Notes: generated by a model not told the origin, from the sequence alone. DNA of 64,000 nucleotides from Candidatus Kouleothrix ribensis (GCA_016722075.1 JADKGW010000001.1:682001-746000); one strand, 5' to 3'; counted from the first letter of the stretch, positions 46,422 through 55,314 are shown. Numbers and translations are program-made.

Positions 46422-46838
46422 CTACCCACTGCCCACTCGATGCATCACCACTTGGCTTCGACGCGTGCCAAAGCCAAACTGCTCATACAGCCCAATCAAT
46501 TCAGGAGCACAGAATAGCGAGATCGTCTCGATAGGGCCAAGCGCATCGATGAGTTGTGTCAGCATCTGTCTGGCAAGTCCTTGTCGGCGATAGAGCGGAT
46601 GCATAACCACATCTTCAATGTATGCGCGAAAAGCTCCATCCGTTACAGTACGGGCAAAGCCAATCAAATGATCGCTGTCCCACACGCCAATAGCGAGATC
46701 GCGCTCAAGCATCTGAGTAATGGCGTCTAGTTGGCGATGCGGCCACCAATTGACCAGATCATAGAGGGTACGTACAGCGTGTGCCTCAATTGGACGCTCA
46801 GCATGAAAGGCAATCTGGACGTTCGTGTTCGTCGGCAT
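46422..46838 (-). CDS. GNAT-family N-acetyltransferase
   Basis: A 138-residue acetyltransferase. The first strands are IGVWDSDHLIGFARTVTDG and AYIEDVVMHPLYRRQGLARQML, where RRQGLA is the acetyl-CoA-binding Q/R-x-x-G-x-G/A motif A. ISLFCAPELIGLYEQFGFGTR gives motif B. Substrate unknown. It starts at 46838 (MPTNTNVQ); the longer in-frame version overlaps the attC upstream. The MITE-like element lies 50 bases after the stop. Confidence 0.88.
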   Translation of the reverse strand: MPTNTNVQIAFHAERPIEAHAVRTLYDLVNWWPHRQLDAITQMLERDLAIGVWDSDHLIGFARTVTDGAFRAYIEDVVMHPLYRRQGLARQMLTQLIDALGPIETISLFCAPELIGLYEQFGFGTRRSQVVMHRVGSG

Positions 46839-46898
46839 GTGCGTAGTGTAACACAGAGAATATATGAGCGGGTTCTCGGGTACCAACGGCATAGTTCG

Positions 46899-47027
46899 GC
46901 CCAACGGCCTGCCCATCAGCCGCGCCGCCACCACTAGATCGCGAACACGCTCGGGCCGATACCGGATTTCAAAAAAGCGACGATCTTGCGGACGCGCAGC
47001 GGCGTCGGCTGCATGGGCGGGTTGGGT
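46899..47027 (-). other. attC site 48 (GCCCAT / ATGGGC variant)
   Basis: Cores GCCCAAC (46899) and GTTGGGT (47021). Arms GGCCTGCCCATCAGCC / GGCTGCATGGGCGGG. Confidence 0.92.
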
Positions 47028-47152
47028 GGCCACCCGTGGCCAATATCGAAAGGAACAACTTATATCTTTACGCTAAATGATTACTTTGCGCTATCAATCG
47101 TCCTATTATCATGCAGATTGTAGCTCTTTTTTGATACATACGTAGTTTTGAT

Positions 47153-47620
47153 CTAGCTTTCAAAGAGGAGCTGCCAAACACCATTTTGTTCAAGCTCATG
47201 AATATCCTTTTCACGAAGCACGCTCAATCCGAGTTGATCCAGACATGCGGTAACCGCATCAAGAATTTTCGTTGGCACTGTGCCGTATGTAAAAATTGCC
47301 GCCAGATCCCCAAACCAGGCAAGTTCGACCACGACCTGATCTTGGGTGTTGCCCCATGTGATAAAGAAATCGCTTGGTGAGCCTGGAGCAAAATCAAGGA
47401 TGTCCCGATATCTTTGGAGACAAGCTGCAACTTGGCTCCAGCGTGTATGCATCCGGTCAAGTCGTTGTCGTGCTTCTGCCGAAAGCGTGTATGAATAATC
47501 ACGGCCAGGGACGAGCGGCTGTTTGAGATCAGGGTGGCGCGGCTGTCGTTCTGCCTGCTCCCGAAAGCATTGCGCCTCTTCGATGGCATCCAGTATTGCA
47601 CGATGCATGATTGTCACCAA
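47153..47620 (-). CDS. Unknown cassette protein
   Basis: A 155-residue soluble protein. Residues 1-75 are helical and charged (IEEAQCFREQAERQPRH, LSAEARQRLDRMHTRWSQVAAC). The second half alternates strand and helix (PSDFFITWGNTQDQVVVEL, AAIFTYGTVPTKILDAVTAC) and ends ELEQNGVWQLLF. No family is recognised; the size and shape would suit an antitoxin/immunity-like cassette protein. About 125 bases without a gene separate it from attC site 48. Confidence 0.6.
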   Translation of the reverse strand: MVTIMHRAILDAIEEAQCFREQAERQPRHPDLKQPLVPGRDYSYTLSAEARQRLDRMHTRWSQVAACLQRYRDILDFAPGSPSDFFITWGNTQDQVVVELAWFGDLAAIFTYGTVPTKILDAVTACLDQLGLSVLREKDIHELEQNGVWQLLFES

Positions 47621-47683
47621 CAGTATGCGTTTAGAGAGATGCGTATAGCAGGTTTATTCCAGCGATGGCGCTGATGGGTGGCC

Positions 47684-47813
47684 ACCCAACGCCTTGCCCA
47701 TCAGTTGCGCCGCCACTCATAGATCGGTACTGCCTTCGGGCCGATTCTGACCTTCAAAAAAGCTCCGATCTCGCTCGACGCGTAGCGGCGTCAACTGCAT
47801 GGGCTTGTTCGGC
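47684..47813 (-). other. attC site 49 (GCCCAT / ATGGGC variant)
   Basis: Cores ACCCAAC (47684) and GTTCGGC (47807). Arms CCTTGCCCATCAGTTGC / GCAACTGCATGGGC carry an additional paired change (AGTTG/CAACT), kept complementary. Confidence 0.9.
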
Positions 47814-47829
47814 GGCTCCGCCGTCGAGT

Positions 47830-48525
47830 TTACGGGTGATTTGACCGTTTGAGTTGATTCAAGAGCTGTGGCGTAATCTTGTGTCGTTCTAACAGGGTCA
47901 AATCCGCAAGCTGGAGCTGTAATGCGTTTTGGACCGCAGGATGCATCGCTTCACGCGCCAAGGGCATTGGTTGCGCATTTGGATCCCAGACAAAATCGTT
48001 GGGATCAAGTTGCAAGTCATCATCGGCAATCCGGAATGCAGCCTCAATCGCACGCGACCCGGCCTCATCAGCCGGTTGTACCTCGCCAGAAAGGTAACAT
48101 TGAGCTGCACTAATGCTGGCCGCAGCTGCATCCTCGTCTGCTTCCTGTGGTCCTTCCGGACCATCATCATGATTGTAGGGACTGGTAGAAAAAGCATCCA
48201 GCGCCATCTGCACCTGCTCAAGTATATCTGGGCGTTGTCCAGCAAGGCCCGCCCACATGCTCTCTAATACGGGTCGCCAAGTCAGAGTAAAGTCGCTTCG
48301 CTGGGATGCTGGTAACTGTTCATGATACCGCATCAGACGTTCAGCACAGGCGAGCGCATAGGCAGTGCGTGCAAGTGGAGAGAGGAGGGAGAGCCGACTA
48401 TGTAGCTCTTGCCGTACATCGCCGAAATAGAGCAGGCCGTGTCGGCGGACTTGTTCACGAGCCAAGTCACCCCGCGTCGGATACAGCTTACTATAGTCCG
48501 TCATACGATTCCTGTCCCGCGTCAC
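47830..48525 (-). CDS. DUF416-like protein of unknown function
   Basis: 231 residues (or 224 from 48504, MTDYSKLYPT). LSPLARTAYALACAERLMRYHEQLP and FTLTWRPVLESMWAGLAGQ recall the helical DUF416/YjaG-type arrangement; an acidic insert (NHDDGPEGPQEADEDAAAA) follows, then ISAAQCYLSGEVQPADEAGSRAIEAAF and MHPAVQNALQLQLADLTLLE. Such proteins are common immunity-type cassettes, but the assignment rests on pattern only. The stop is 17 bases from the attC core. Confidence 0.55.
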   Translation of the reverse strand: MTRDRNRMTDYSKLYPTRGDLAREQVRRHGLLYFGDVRQELHSRLSLLSPLARTAYALACAERLMRYHEQLPASQRSDFTLTWRPVLESMWAGLAGQRPDILEQVQMALDAFSTSPYNHDDGPEGPQEADEDAAAASISAAQCYLSGEVQPADEAGSRAIEAAFRIADDDLQLDPNDFVWDPNAQPMPLAREAMHPAVQNALQLQLADLTLLERHKITPQLLNQLKRSNHP

Positions 48526-48582
48526 GTTGCCATCTTGCCACCACTATCCACAGCTTTCAAGGAGTACAACTTTGATAGAACC

Positions 48583-48710
48583 GCCGAACGCCCTGGCGCT
48601 TAGCTGCGCCGCACCGATAGATCGGGAAAGCTGTCGAGCCGAAACCAGCAGCCAAAAAAGCTCCGATCTCGTCGACGCGCAGCGGCGTCAGCTACAGCGC
48701 CTTGTTGGGC
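48583..48710 (-). other. attC site 50 (GCGCTT / AGCGC variant)
   Basis: Cores GCCGAAC (48583) and GTTGGGC (48704). Arms CTGGCGCTTAGCTGCGCC / GGCGTCAGCTACAGCGCC. The antitoxin gene ends inside this site, at 48692. Confidence 0.9.
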
Positions 48711-48961
48711 CGCACCTCGCTGGTATGACTTTCATCAAACGAGCGGCGGCTTTCCTGTATGCTTTCGAGGATGTCCTCTCGTGTAAGCGGTTGGCTAAGT
48801 TGAACGCCAGGAATATCGAGCGGCGACGCTTTCTGTGGCTCTGGCGTGAGGACAAAACTCTGTCCATCACGTCGTTGAATACGCACCGCTCCATCTCGAC
48901 GGGCTTGCTCAAGTATTGCAGCAAAATTCTGACGCGCCTCAGAAAAAGTATAGCTCTTCAT
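48692..48961 (-). CDS. Phd/YefM-type antitoxin
   Basis: An 89-residue protein. MKSYTFSEARQNFAAILEQARRDGAVRIQRRDGQSFVL (spaced by helix breaks) is the N-terminal Phd/YefM DNA-binding domain. The C-terminal 40 residues (LTREDILESIQESRRSFDE) should neutralise the toxin. The last codons (EVRPNKAL) are supplied by the attC sequence, showing how tightly the gene is packed in its cassette. Its ATG overlaps the PIN toxin stop by 4 bases, in the toxin-first order. Confidence 0.85.
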   Translation of the reverse strand: MKSYTFSEARQNFAAILEQARRDGAVRIQRRDGQSFVLTPEPQKASPLDIPGVQLSQPLTREDILESIQESRRSFDESHTSEVRPNKAL

Positions 48962-49356
48962 GGTGTCACCCCCACAAGCGTAACGTGTGCAGCACGAGCA
49001 GTTGCTTGGAGCCCACCGTCGAGTGTGAGCAAAGCGCAGGACTGCTGGCGTGCGCAAACAATGAAATACGCATCATACGCGTAGATCTGATGCTGTCCAA
49101 CCACTTGGATCGTCTCGTCAAGTGGAACATCAAGAAAACGAATTGGTATCTTTTGATATTCAAGCAATACTCGGAGTGCATCAGCTTCAGTGATACGCTT
49201 GCGCTTGATCATGGCGGAAAGCGCATTACCGATTTCCCAATGAAGTGAAAGAGGCGCAATGAGCTCTGCACCAGTCGTGAGACGAACGAGTTCAGCTTTG
49301 GTTGGTTCGTTGAGGACGACGGCAAGGACGACAGACGTGTCAACTACCAAGACCAT
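48958..49356 (-). CDS. PIN-domain toxin (VapC-like)
   Basis: A 132-residue ribonuclease. LVVDTSVVLAVVLNEPT gives the first Asp and a Glu, LHWEIGNALSAMI the second Glu, AYDAYFIVCA the third acid and LLTLDGGLQ the fourth. The position and spacing match VapC-type toxins. No longer start lies upstream. The 5' region 49357-49449 is the leader, with GTACAATTGTAC (49371-49382), a 12-base palindrome suited to TA autoregulation. Confidence 0.88.
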   Translation of the reverse strand: MVLVVDTSVVLAVVLNEPTKAELVRLTTGAELIAPLSLHWEIGNALSAMIKRKRITEADALRVLLEYQKIPIRFLDVPLDETIQVVGQHQIYAYDAYFIVCARQQSCALLTLDGGLQATARAAHVTLVGVTP

Positions 49357-49370
49357 ACTCTACTCCTACA

Positions 49371-49382
49371 CGTACAATTGTA
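49371..49382. promoter_or_regulatory. Palindrome upstream of PIN/Phd cassette
   Basis: GTACAATTGTAC, a perfect 12-base palindrome 15 bases upstream of the toxin start. A likely operator for the Phd-type antitoxin; inferred from position. Confidence 0.45.
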
Positions 49383-49449
49383 CAAGTAGTATAGCAGGTA
49401 GTGTGGCACTGGTCAAGAGGGAGCCGTAATCGTGAGGATTAGCTTTGCG

Positions 49450-49576
49450 GCCCAACGCGTGGCGCATCAGCCGCGCCGCCACGATAGATCGGGATCGTTT
49501 TCACGCCATGATAGCACGAACAATCGGCACGATCTCGGTCGCCGGAACGGCGTCGGGCTGCATGCGCTGGTTGGGC
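49450..49576 (-). other. attC site 51
   Basis: Cores GCCCAAC (49450) and GTTGGGC (49570). It closes N unit 19. Confidence 0.92.
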
Positions 49577-49932
49577 GGCACTACGCCGGAGGCACGCGCT
49601 GACCTGCCAGCCATGTTGGCGTTCGCGGGCGTTCCCTGTGATGGCGTCCGAGGGCGTTCCTCCTGCGCGCTGCTGGGCGCGATGGCCGTCGGATGCGTGC
49701 TCGGTGATGGCGCCCGAGGGCGCGGCCCGCGATTGCGTTCCCACCACGACAGCGGCCGGATGCGCTGCCTGGGATAGCGTCCGAGGGCGTTCCCGGCGCT
49801 GGCCTGTCCAGGCAGAGGATGCGTGCCCCGCGATGGCGGTCGGATGCTCGATTCGTACGGGTTGGCGGTCGGGCTGCAGCAATCACGGGGCTGAATCTAC
49901 GCTGGCTCTCCGCATAGAGGCCGCGCGTGCCC
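49577..49932 (-). repeat. N unit 19
   Basis: 356 bp, the shortest full unit, a singleton. Confidence 0.85.
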
Positions 49933-50060
49933 GCCCAACGTGTTGCGCTTCAGTTGCGCCGCATCGATAGAGCGGGATGACTGTTGAGCCGAAATCAGTT
50001 TTCAAAATAGGCACGATCTTGAGGCCGCGAAGCGGTGTCAACTGCAAGCGCGTGTTGGGC
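49933..50060 (-). other. attC site 52 (GCGCTT / AAGCGC variant)
   Basis: Cores GCCCAAC (49933) and GTTGGGC (50054). Arms TTGCGCTTCAGTTGCGCC / GTCAACTGCAAGCGCG. Confidence 0.9.
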
Positions 50061-50067
50061 CGCGCGG

Positions 50068-50875
50068 CTATTGCTTGACACTTCCTCCGACTATGCGCCT
50101 TTGAAATCCTAGAACGAGCACGTTCGTGTCAAGCGCCTGGCATACTTCCTGGCTTCTGAGCAGCTTGCCATATGCATCTTCAACTATACAAGGATACTCA
50201 TGTGAGAATTGCTGGATAAATTCCATGGCCGCACGTTCGCCTGCCTGGACGTTCCTTGCTTTTAGAACGCTGATGAACAAAATTGTTCGAACCTCGGAGC
50301 CGAGGCATGCTCGGAGCTTTGTTAGGTATTCTTCGTATTGGGCACGCTCCTGATTATGCCGTTGCAAAAAACCTTTTTGTACTTTCGCAAATACAGCTGT
50401 AGGATTGTTGATCCCAAACATAGCCTCCCGAATATGACAGCCGACCGATATAGGGTTGCTGTTTTCCTGGGATCAACGCTCCTATTGAGGCCAGAAAGGC
50501 GCGCAGTGTTTCGGGCGTAAGCTCTACAGCAGAAAAGAGCGTAATGGCAGGTGTTGATTTGTTGTAATTCTCGATGCTGTCGGAAATAAAAGCGCTCCCA
50601 AAGATACTGCACGTGCCAATCACAACTATCAACCAAAAATATGGTGTATTGGCAGAGATGCGAATGAGAAAGAGTCCAAACCAGAAGCCAGTGGTGTAAA
50701 GAAAATCGCGGAGGACAACTTTGGTACGACACGTTCGATCAAAATTGATGAGCCAAGGCCCTTCACTTCGTCGAAGATGATAGCCGACTGGTGGCCAGAG
50801 ATACGGCAGCCAGATCACAAGCGTCAGCCCAATCAGTCCGAAAATAAAGAACCAAGCAGTCAATGGCATTGACAT
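50068..50875 (-). pseudogene. Membrane protein with cytosolic domain, frameshifted
   Basis: The first frame (50354-50875) encodes two pairs of hydrophobic helices (WFFIFGLIGLTLVIWLPYLW; GFWFGLFLIRISANTPYFWLIVVIG, in parts) then a soluble part. Near 50430 a one-base change shifts the frame; the continuation (REAMFGINNPTAVFAKVQKG to 50068) reads as a helical cytosolic domain and ends 8 bases before the attC core. Combined length is about 270 residues. IS-B copy 3 inserted 6 bases upstream of the ATG, so the gene has lost its leader. Family not recognised. Confidence 0.6.
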
Positions 50876-50880
50876 CGATA

Positions 50881-52024
50881 TAGTAATCCTAAATGAGTTG
50901 TAAACTTGGCATATACATACGGAGCTTTTCGAATTTGAACGAGAGCGTATTCAATGCTTCCTCAAATAAGTTGAGAACTGCCTGAAAATTGATGCATTCC
51001 CGCCAGTGTTTTCGTACATATTGCTTGGCTTTTAACCAAACATCTTCCATTGGGTTTTGCTCTGGCGCATTCGGTGCGAAAAGGATGCAGTGGACGCTCC
51101 ATTCGTCTTTTGGCAGCTTGTAATTGACACCTTCGAGGTATTCTTGCATTTCTGTACCGCGATGATAGGATGCACCATCCCAAATGAGGACGATCCGTTT
51201 CCCTGGGAATTGTTCCCGCACATACTCGACAAAAATCATCGTCCAATCACCATTTGCCGTATCCGTTGGAATTGCGCATATGTCTGCTGTACACAATTCA
51301 ATGGCCCCGTAGTAGGTTTGTCGCTCGCGAAAATTCGTCATTGGAATGCTGATCCGTTCGCCCCGTGGCCCCCAAACATAGCCACACGCATCGTTCCAGA
51401 GGACATGACACTGATCCACAAACACCACCACCAGGCTCCCATCCGCAATGGCCGCCGCGTGTGCAGTCAAAAAGTCAAGGATTTCTTTTTTTGCGGCAAC
51501 CAGCGCAGCATCATGCCGAGGATTCGTGTGCTGGGCTTTTTTATACGTTATTTTTGCCTCATCGAGCAGTTGGTAATAGCTTTGCTGCGATTGAAACACG
51601 ATGCCATAGGTTGTTTCGATGTGCGTTTGGAGGAGTGCGACAGACCATTCTTGTTGATCTTGCAACCAATCAAGCACGGATTGTCGTTCTTCAGGCGACA
51701 GATAGGGTTGCATCCCTTGATACTTCAAGGTAAATCCATCTACTCCATACTGCGCATAGGCTTTCTTTGCCTGGCTAATAAACCCAGGGGTGACATCCAA
51801 CATCTCACTAATCGCTGCATACAAATACCCGAGCAGCGCGAGTTTTACTGCGAGTGCGCGTCGATACTCGCGTGAATCATGGGGTTCAGCCAGAAAGGCG
51901 GTGATATCTTCAGGAATAGGAGCCATACCGCACCTCACAAAGTGGCACACCCGTACTTGGGCGAAGCGTTGCGTACAATCGTGGAACCAGTATACCACGT
52001 TTTAGAAATCAGATAGGGATGCTA
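50881..52024 (-). mobile_element. IS-B copy 3 (IS630 family), intact
   Basis: 1144 bp, TAGTAATCC to GGATGCTA with TA outside both ends. This is the only copy of the four with an uninterrupted transposase gene and is the likely source of activity for the family here. Confidence 0.92.
50889..51926 (-). CDS. IS-B transposase (IS630 family), intact
   Basis: 345 residues from MAPIPEDITAF. The N-terminal third contains the helix-turn-helix (LLGYLYAAISEMLDVTPGFI, KAYAQYGVDGF). The catalytic half carries VVFVDQCHVLWND (Asp), RIVLIWDGASYHRGT (Asp) and APEQNPMEDVWLKA (Glu), the DDE triad of IS630/Tc1-type enzymes, which insert at TA. The start at 51926 was chosen over 51998 because it follows GAGGTGCGGT and because the upstream codons include the terminal repeat. 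A run of 7 A at about residue 180 is where other copies shift frame. Confidence 0.92.
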   Translation of the reverse strand: MAPIPEDITAFLAEPHDSREYRRALAVKLALLGYLYAAISEMLDVTPGFISQAKKAYAQYGVDGFTLKYQGMQPYLSPEERQSVLDWLQDQQEWSVALLQTHIETTYGIVFQSQQSYYQLLDEAKITYKKAQHTNPRHDAALVAAKKEILDFLTAHAAAIADGSLVVVFVDQCHVLWNDACGYVWGPRGERISIPMTNFRERQTYYGAIELCTADICAIPTDTANGDWTMIFVEYVREQFPGKRIVLIWDGASYHRGTEMQEYLEGVNYKLPKDEWSVHCILFAPNAPEQNPMEDVWLKAKQYVRKHWRECINFQAVLNLFEEALNTLSFKFEKLRMYMPSLQLI

Positions 52025-52109
52025 TAGTATTCCAGTTTATGGCGATAGCTTCATTACTCACCATTGTACCGCATGAGCGATAACAAGTGGCACGGATTCG
52101 ATTTGCGCG

Positions 52110-52236
52110 GCCGAACGGCCTGCCCATCAGCCGCGCCGCCCGATAGATCGGGAATGCTTTCTCAACACGTATACCACGCACAATCGGTCCGATCTCGGTC
52201 GCCGGAACGGCGTCGGTCTGCATGCGCATGTTCGGT
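52110..52236 (-). other. attC site 53
   Basis: Cores GCCGAAC (52110) and GTTCGGT (52230). The left arm is GCCCAT-type and the right ATGCGC-type: one of the few sites where a pair is mismatched. Confidence 0.85.
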
Positions 52237-52280
52237 GGCAGCCGATTGCGATGACGGTGTTGTTATGCATATTGAAAGGT

Positions 52281-52547
52281 CTATGAGCGAAGTAGACGGT
52301 CATAGTCGGCGTGCGAGCCAATCCAGAACCACGTTATATTGCCGTCTTCTAGCAAACCGAGTGCACGCCAGCCTAAGCCCACGCGTATCGAGTAGAGCGG
52401 CTCGGTACGATGTACACGCTTGAAGTGCAGACTTGGATGATGTGGATTGGCACGCCACAAGCGATAATTTTTACGGGCTTGGTCTTTTACGGCATCAGGA
52501 AGATCGCGGAAGGCCGCGATAAAGTCGTCTGTGACGGAGGATTTCAT
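52281..52547 (-). CDS. RelE-like toxin
   Basis: An 88-residue basic protein. FRDLPDAVKDQARKNYRLW gives the first helix, HPSLHFKRVHRTEPLYSIRVGLGWRAL the characteristic strands with R and K, and ITWFWIGSHADYDRLL the last strand and helix with His-Tyr (the HADYD motif, typical of HigB/RelE-type mRNA interferases). It overlaps the antitoxin by 4 bases, in the antitoxin-first order, the opposite of the cassettes at 4.5 and 31.7 kb. Confidence 0.85.
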   Translation of the reverse strand: MKSSVTDDFIAAFRDLPDAVKDQARKNYRLWRANPHHPSLHFKRVHRTEPLYSIRVGLGWRALGLLEDGNITWFWIGSHADYDRLLRS

Positions 52548-52762
52548 AGCTCGTCGAACCCAATCGGCTTCACCTTACCCTCACGCTTCTCGCGTCGAGC
52601 CTTGTCGGCTAAACGTGTAAGAACATCCTGCGATTGGTCAAAGGCGCGATTCCACTTCTCCTCATCGGTGAGTTCTTCCAGAATGAGGGTGGCAATCGCA
52701 TCCTGCTGATCTGGTGGCAGTTTATGCAATTCGGCAAGCGCCTGCTCAAGCAAGGCAGTCAT
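52544..52762 (-). CDS. Antitoxin partner of the RelE-like toxin
   Basis: A 72-residue protein rich in Leu, Glu and Lys (LEQALAELHKLPPDQQDAIATLILEELTDEEKWNRAF). This matches short DNA-binding-free antitoxins that pair with RelE-like toxins in Chloroflexota and cyanobacteria. AGGAGATGCGT lies before the ATG. An upstream start (52795) is less well placed. Confidence 0.78.
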   Translation of the reverse strand: MTALLEQALAELHKLPPDQQDAIATLILEELTDEEKWNRAFDQSQDVLTRLADKARREKREGKVKPIGFDEL

Positions 52763-52969
52763 ACGCATCTCCTGCAAAAAGGACTGATAGCACACCTGTA
52801 TTATACCGTAAAAGGAGAGTTCGTGAAGCTTAACGGGGGCAAGAGTGATAAATTATAAACAACCAACGAGTATATTAGCCACTAGGATAGGATGAACACC
52901 ACTGACTTTGTAAGCGCATTTCGCTGGGTACAAGGTGCTATAGTATTTGGAGGGAGTTGTGTGGCTGCC

Positions 52970-53092
52970 GCCGAACGCCACGCGCATCAGCCGCGCCCCA
53001 CATGGATCGCGACGGCGTTTTTCTTGATATGGCTGCCAAAATCGGCCCGATCTCGTCGCCGGAACGGCGTCGGCTGCATGCGCATGTTGGGC
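52970..53092 (-). other. attC site 54
   Basis: Cores GCCGAAC (52970) and GTTGGGC (53086). The leader of the RelE pair (52763-52969) holds no other gene. Confidence 0.92.
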
Positions 53093-53109
53093 CGCCTGCG
53101 GCTAGATCA

Positions 53110-53640
53110 TCATTTCAGGCGGTACGAAACGCCGTATTTGTCTTCACTTCGCTCCACCAACTCCTCTGCATACTTACTGAAGTTCCAAATCCACTCGGCT
53201 ACGTAATCATGCAAGTCATCGTCTGATGCCTTTAAATTGATCGCGCTTTCTTTGTTACCCGTTGAAGGCTCAACGAGGATACGGATATGATAACCAGGGA
53301 GCGCTTGATCGAGCGCTACATGGCTAGAAAATAGAATGCCTGAGGCGAGATCGAAGAGTGCTTGGCGTATACTGAGGTGGTGTATGGGGTTTATTGCAGC
53401 GAGTCCTTCCTTCAGCGGCATGTACTTTTTGTATATCAGAGTGTGTTTGCTATACATCTCAATGCTATCTGTCCCCTCCAGAAGTTTGAGCATTGAGGAA
53501 ATCCAATAGTCGAAACTGCTAATGAGTTCACATCCATAGAGTGCGAGCGCAAGCTGTTGCTGCGCACTCGTATCGTTTGGCCATAGAATATGTCCATTAG
53601 AATCTGAATGGCGAGCAATCATAGCTATGAGTTCTTTCAT
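53110..53640 (-). CDS. Unknown cassette protein
   Basis: A 176-residue protein from MKELIAMIARHSDSNGHI. It is helical with repeated hydrophobic faces (LALALYGCELISSFDYWISSMLKLLEG, IRQALFDLASGILFSS) and ends in an acidic-basic coiled part (DLHDYVAEWIWNFSKYAEELVERSED). No family recognised. It would fit a small immunity-type protein. The longer ORF to 53790 was rejected because its extra codons come from the preceding attC. Confidence 0.6.
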   Translation of the reverse strand: MKELIAMIARHSDSNGHILWPNDTSAQQQLALALYGCELISSFDYWISSMLKLLEGTDSIEMYSKHTLIYKKYMPLKEGLAAINPIHHLSIRQALFDLASGILFSSHVALDQALPGYHIRILVEPSTGNKESAINLKASDDDLHDYVAEWIWNFSKYAEELVERSEDKYGVSYRLK

Positions 53641-53730
53641 AGGACTGGTCTCATGACTAATTTTGACAATGCTGGCTATTGTATCACGCAAAACGTAATG
53701 CCGTTGAGAGAAAAGACGTTGTAATTGGCG

Positions 53731-53858
53731 GCCCAACGCGTGGCCCATCAGCCGCGCCGCCCCGATAGATCGGGAAAACGGTTGGGCCAAATCCAGCTTT
53801 CAAAAAAGCGACGATCTTGTGGCCGCGAAGCGGCGTCGGCTGCATGGGCGGGTTGGGC
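53731..53858 (-). other. attC site 55 (GCCCAT / ATGGGC variant)
   Basis: Cores GCCCAAC (53731) and GTTGGGC (53852). Arms CGTGGCCCATCAGCC / GGCTGCATGGGCGGG. Confidence 0.92.
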
Positions 53859-53876
53859 GGCAACTACGGTATTCGC

Positions 53877-54512
53877 TTATGGGCTGGCAAGTTGAGGGTT
53901 CTCCTTGCGAATAGTTTGTAATGCTTCCCCATAGAGCTTTCTCGCTGCGTGTTGATCGAGCCACGTGTACATATTTTCGGCCTGGTCACCGAGGTGGAAT
54001 GGCTGGGAATTGAAGCCAGCACGTAATCCTTGGCGCAAGGCAGCTATGGGAAGCCCAAGCGTCTGCAAGTACGGGACAATATCGATCAATCGCTGGCTGG
54101 CATCCTGCGGTTGAAAACTTCGCAAGGGATCGGCTTTGAGGGTGAAACGCCGGCGACGCTTCAACCGGTGCTGACGGGTGGCCCACCGATAATGATCGAC
54201 AAATGCTTCGACTGTTTCGACCAGTGGATCATCAGCTGCGATGGTGTTCGCCTCCGGCCAATACACTTTGGCTGCTACGACGAAGACGAGATCGCAGTAG
54301 AGGTGCGTGAAATTGGGAAAGGTATCGCCACTCACCCAGAAATTGATGTGGCCAACAGCGGGTGACATCTGGGTAATATGGCAGTAGGTGTGGAGAAAGC
54401 GTGTATTCCACAGATATGGGTCTTGATTGCCGTTAATTGAGTCGTGGTACACAGCCAGTGTATCGAATCGCGACACGGCGCGGGGCGGATGATAGATGAG
54501 ATACCCACTCAC
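53877..54512 (-). CDS. Unknown cassette protein
   Basis: 211 residues from a GTG start at 54512 (VSGYLIYHPPRAVSR), with GGAGG just upstream. The protein contains His and Cys that could bind a metal (HTYCHITQMSPAVGHINFW, FTHLYCDLVFVV) and a basic middle (WATRQHRLKRRRRFTLKADP). The C-terminal half is helical. It resembles small nuclease-like or restriction-endonuclease-like proteins only loosely. Upstream in-frame codons to 54620 encode no recognisable domain and run into the attC. Confidence 0.58.
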   Translation of the reverse strand: MSGYLIYHPPRAVSRFDTLAVYHDSINGNQDPYLWNTRFLHTYCHITQMSPAVGHINFWVSGDTFPNFTHLYCDLVFVVAAKVYWPEANTIAADDPLVETVEAFVDHYRWATRQHRLKRRRRFTLKADPLRSFQPQDASQRLIDIVPYLQTLGLPIAALRQGLRAGFNSQPFHLGDQAENMYTWLDQHAARKLYGEALQTIRKENPQLASP

Positions 54513-54604
54513 AGTGCCTCCAGACAAGCGGACATCGTGTCCGGCCAACAACAGAGTATAGCGCGAGCACGGACAGTAGTTTGGAAGAACTTCGATAAGT
54601 TGCC

Positions 54605-54729
54605 GCCCAACGGCTAGCATTCAGCCGCGCCGCGTCGATAGACCGGGAACACGTTTCCCATGATTGTACCATACAAAATCAATCCGATTCGCCCGCCGGA
54701 ACGGCGTCGGCTGCAATGCGTGGTTGGGT
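54605..54729 (-). other. attC site 56 (AGCATT / AATGCG variant)
   Basis: Cores GCCCAAC (54605) and GTTGGGT (54723). Same variant as sites 2, 46 and 66. Confidence 0.9.
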
Positions 54730-54901
54730 GGCAGCTTGGGAGCGTTGCATGCTCGCCGAATGCAGAAAGATGGATCCTGTTACACGGGGCAATTGCGCAG
54801 CACTACAGGGTGCAAGTGGATCAAAGATTCTGCATTTTGTTCTCGCGAGCGGCAAACCAGTTTTGCAGTACAGCAACTTTGTCGGCTCGGCCCAACAGCT
54901 G

Positions 54902-55314
54902 CTATGCTTCGTATAAAAATGGTAGCGACATCACCGGCACCTGCATGTCGTCACGGGTGACCCAGACTTTGACGCGGTTCATATCCACGATTGGCTCCCA
55001 TGTCCCGTCAGGGAGCCGATGTTGCATGTCGCCAATAATTTCAACCTGCATGCGGTTGATTTCGAGCGCACCAAAATGTGATTGTACCCTGTCGGTGCGG
55101 GCAAATGCAACCGCGCGCTTCTGGTAGCCATGAAAAAGCGCCTCAAGCGCATAGGCATCCGTGGCAGTGGTGCGTAGATCGATATCATGCACCGCAACCG
55201 GGATCCCTGGAGAAGCAGCGCACAACTGCCGGTGACTGCCCACGTGATTGGTGTGCCGCGAAGCTGATCAGTAATCAGGCGAACAACGGCAAGCAATGGT
55301 TGTGGAACGCACAT
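54902..55314 (-). pseudogene. Nucleotidyltransferase-like protein, G-tract frameshift
   Basis: The first frame (from 55314, MCVPQPLLAVVRLITDQL) contains TWAVTGSCALLLQG, the Gly-Ser of the MNT/nucleotidyltransferase fold. The next frame starts IPVAVHDIDLRTTATDAY, the DxD metal site, and ends VPVMSLPFLYEA at 54902. A GGG run (near 55200) needs one more G to join the two; it is a homopolymer. The joined protein would be about 136 residues. These enzymes transfer AMP or GMP to proteins or drugs and often have a HEPN partner; none is present here. Confidence 0.7.

Noticed and set aside
51057..51875. 272-codon plus-strand frame over IS-B copy 3
   Set aside because: It is antisense to the intact transposase, and the same antisense frame appears in all copies.
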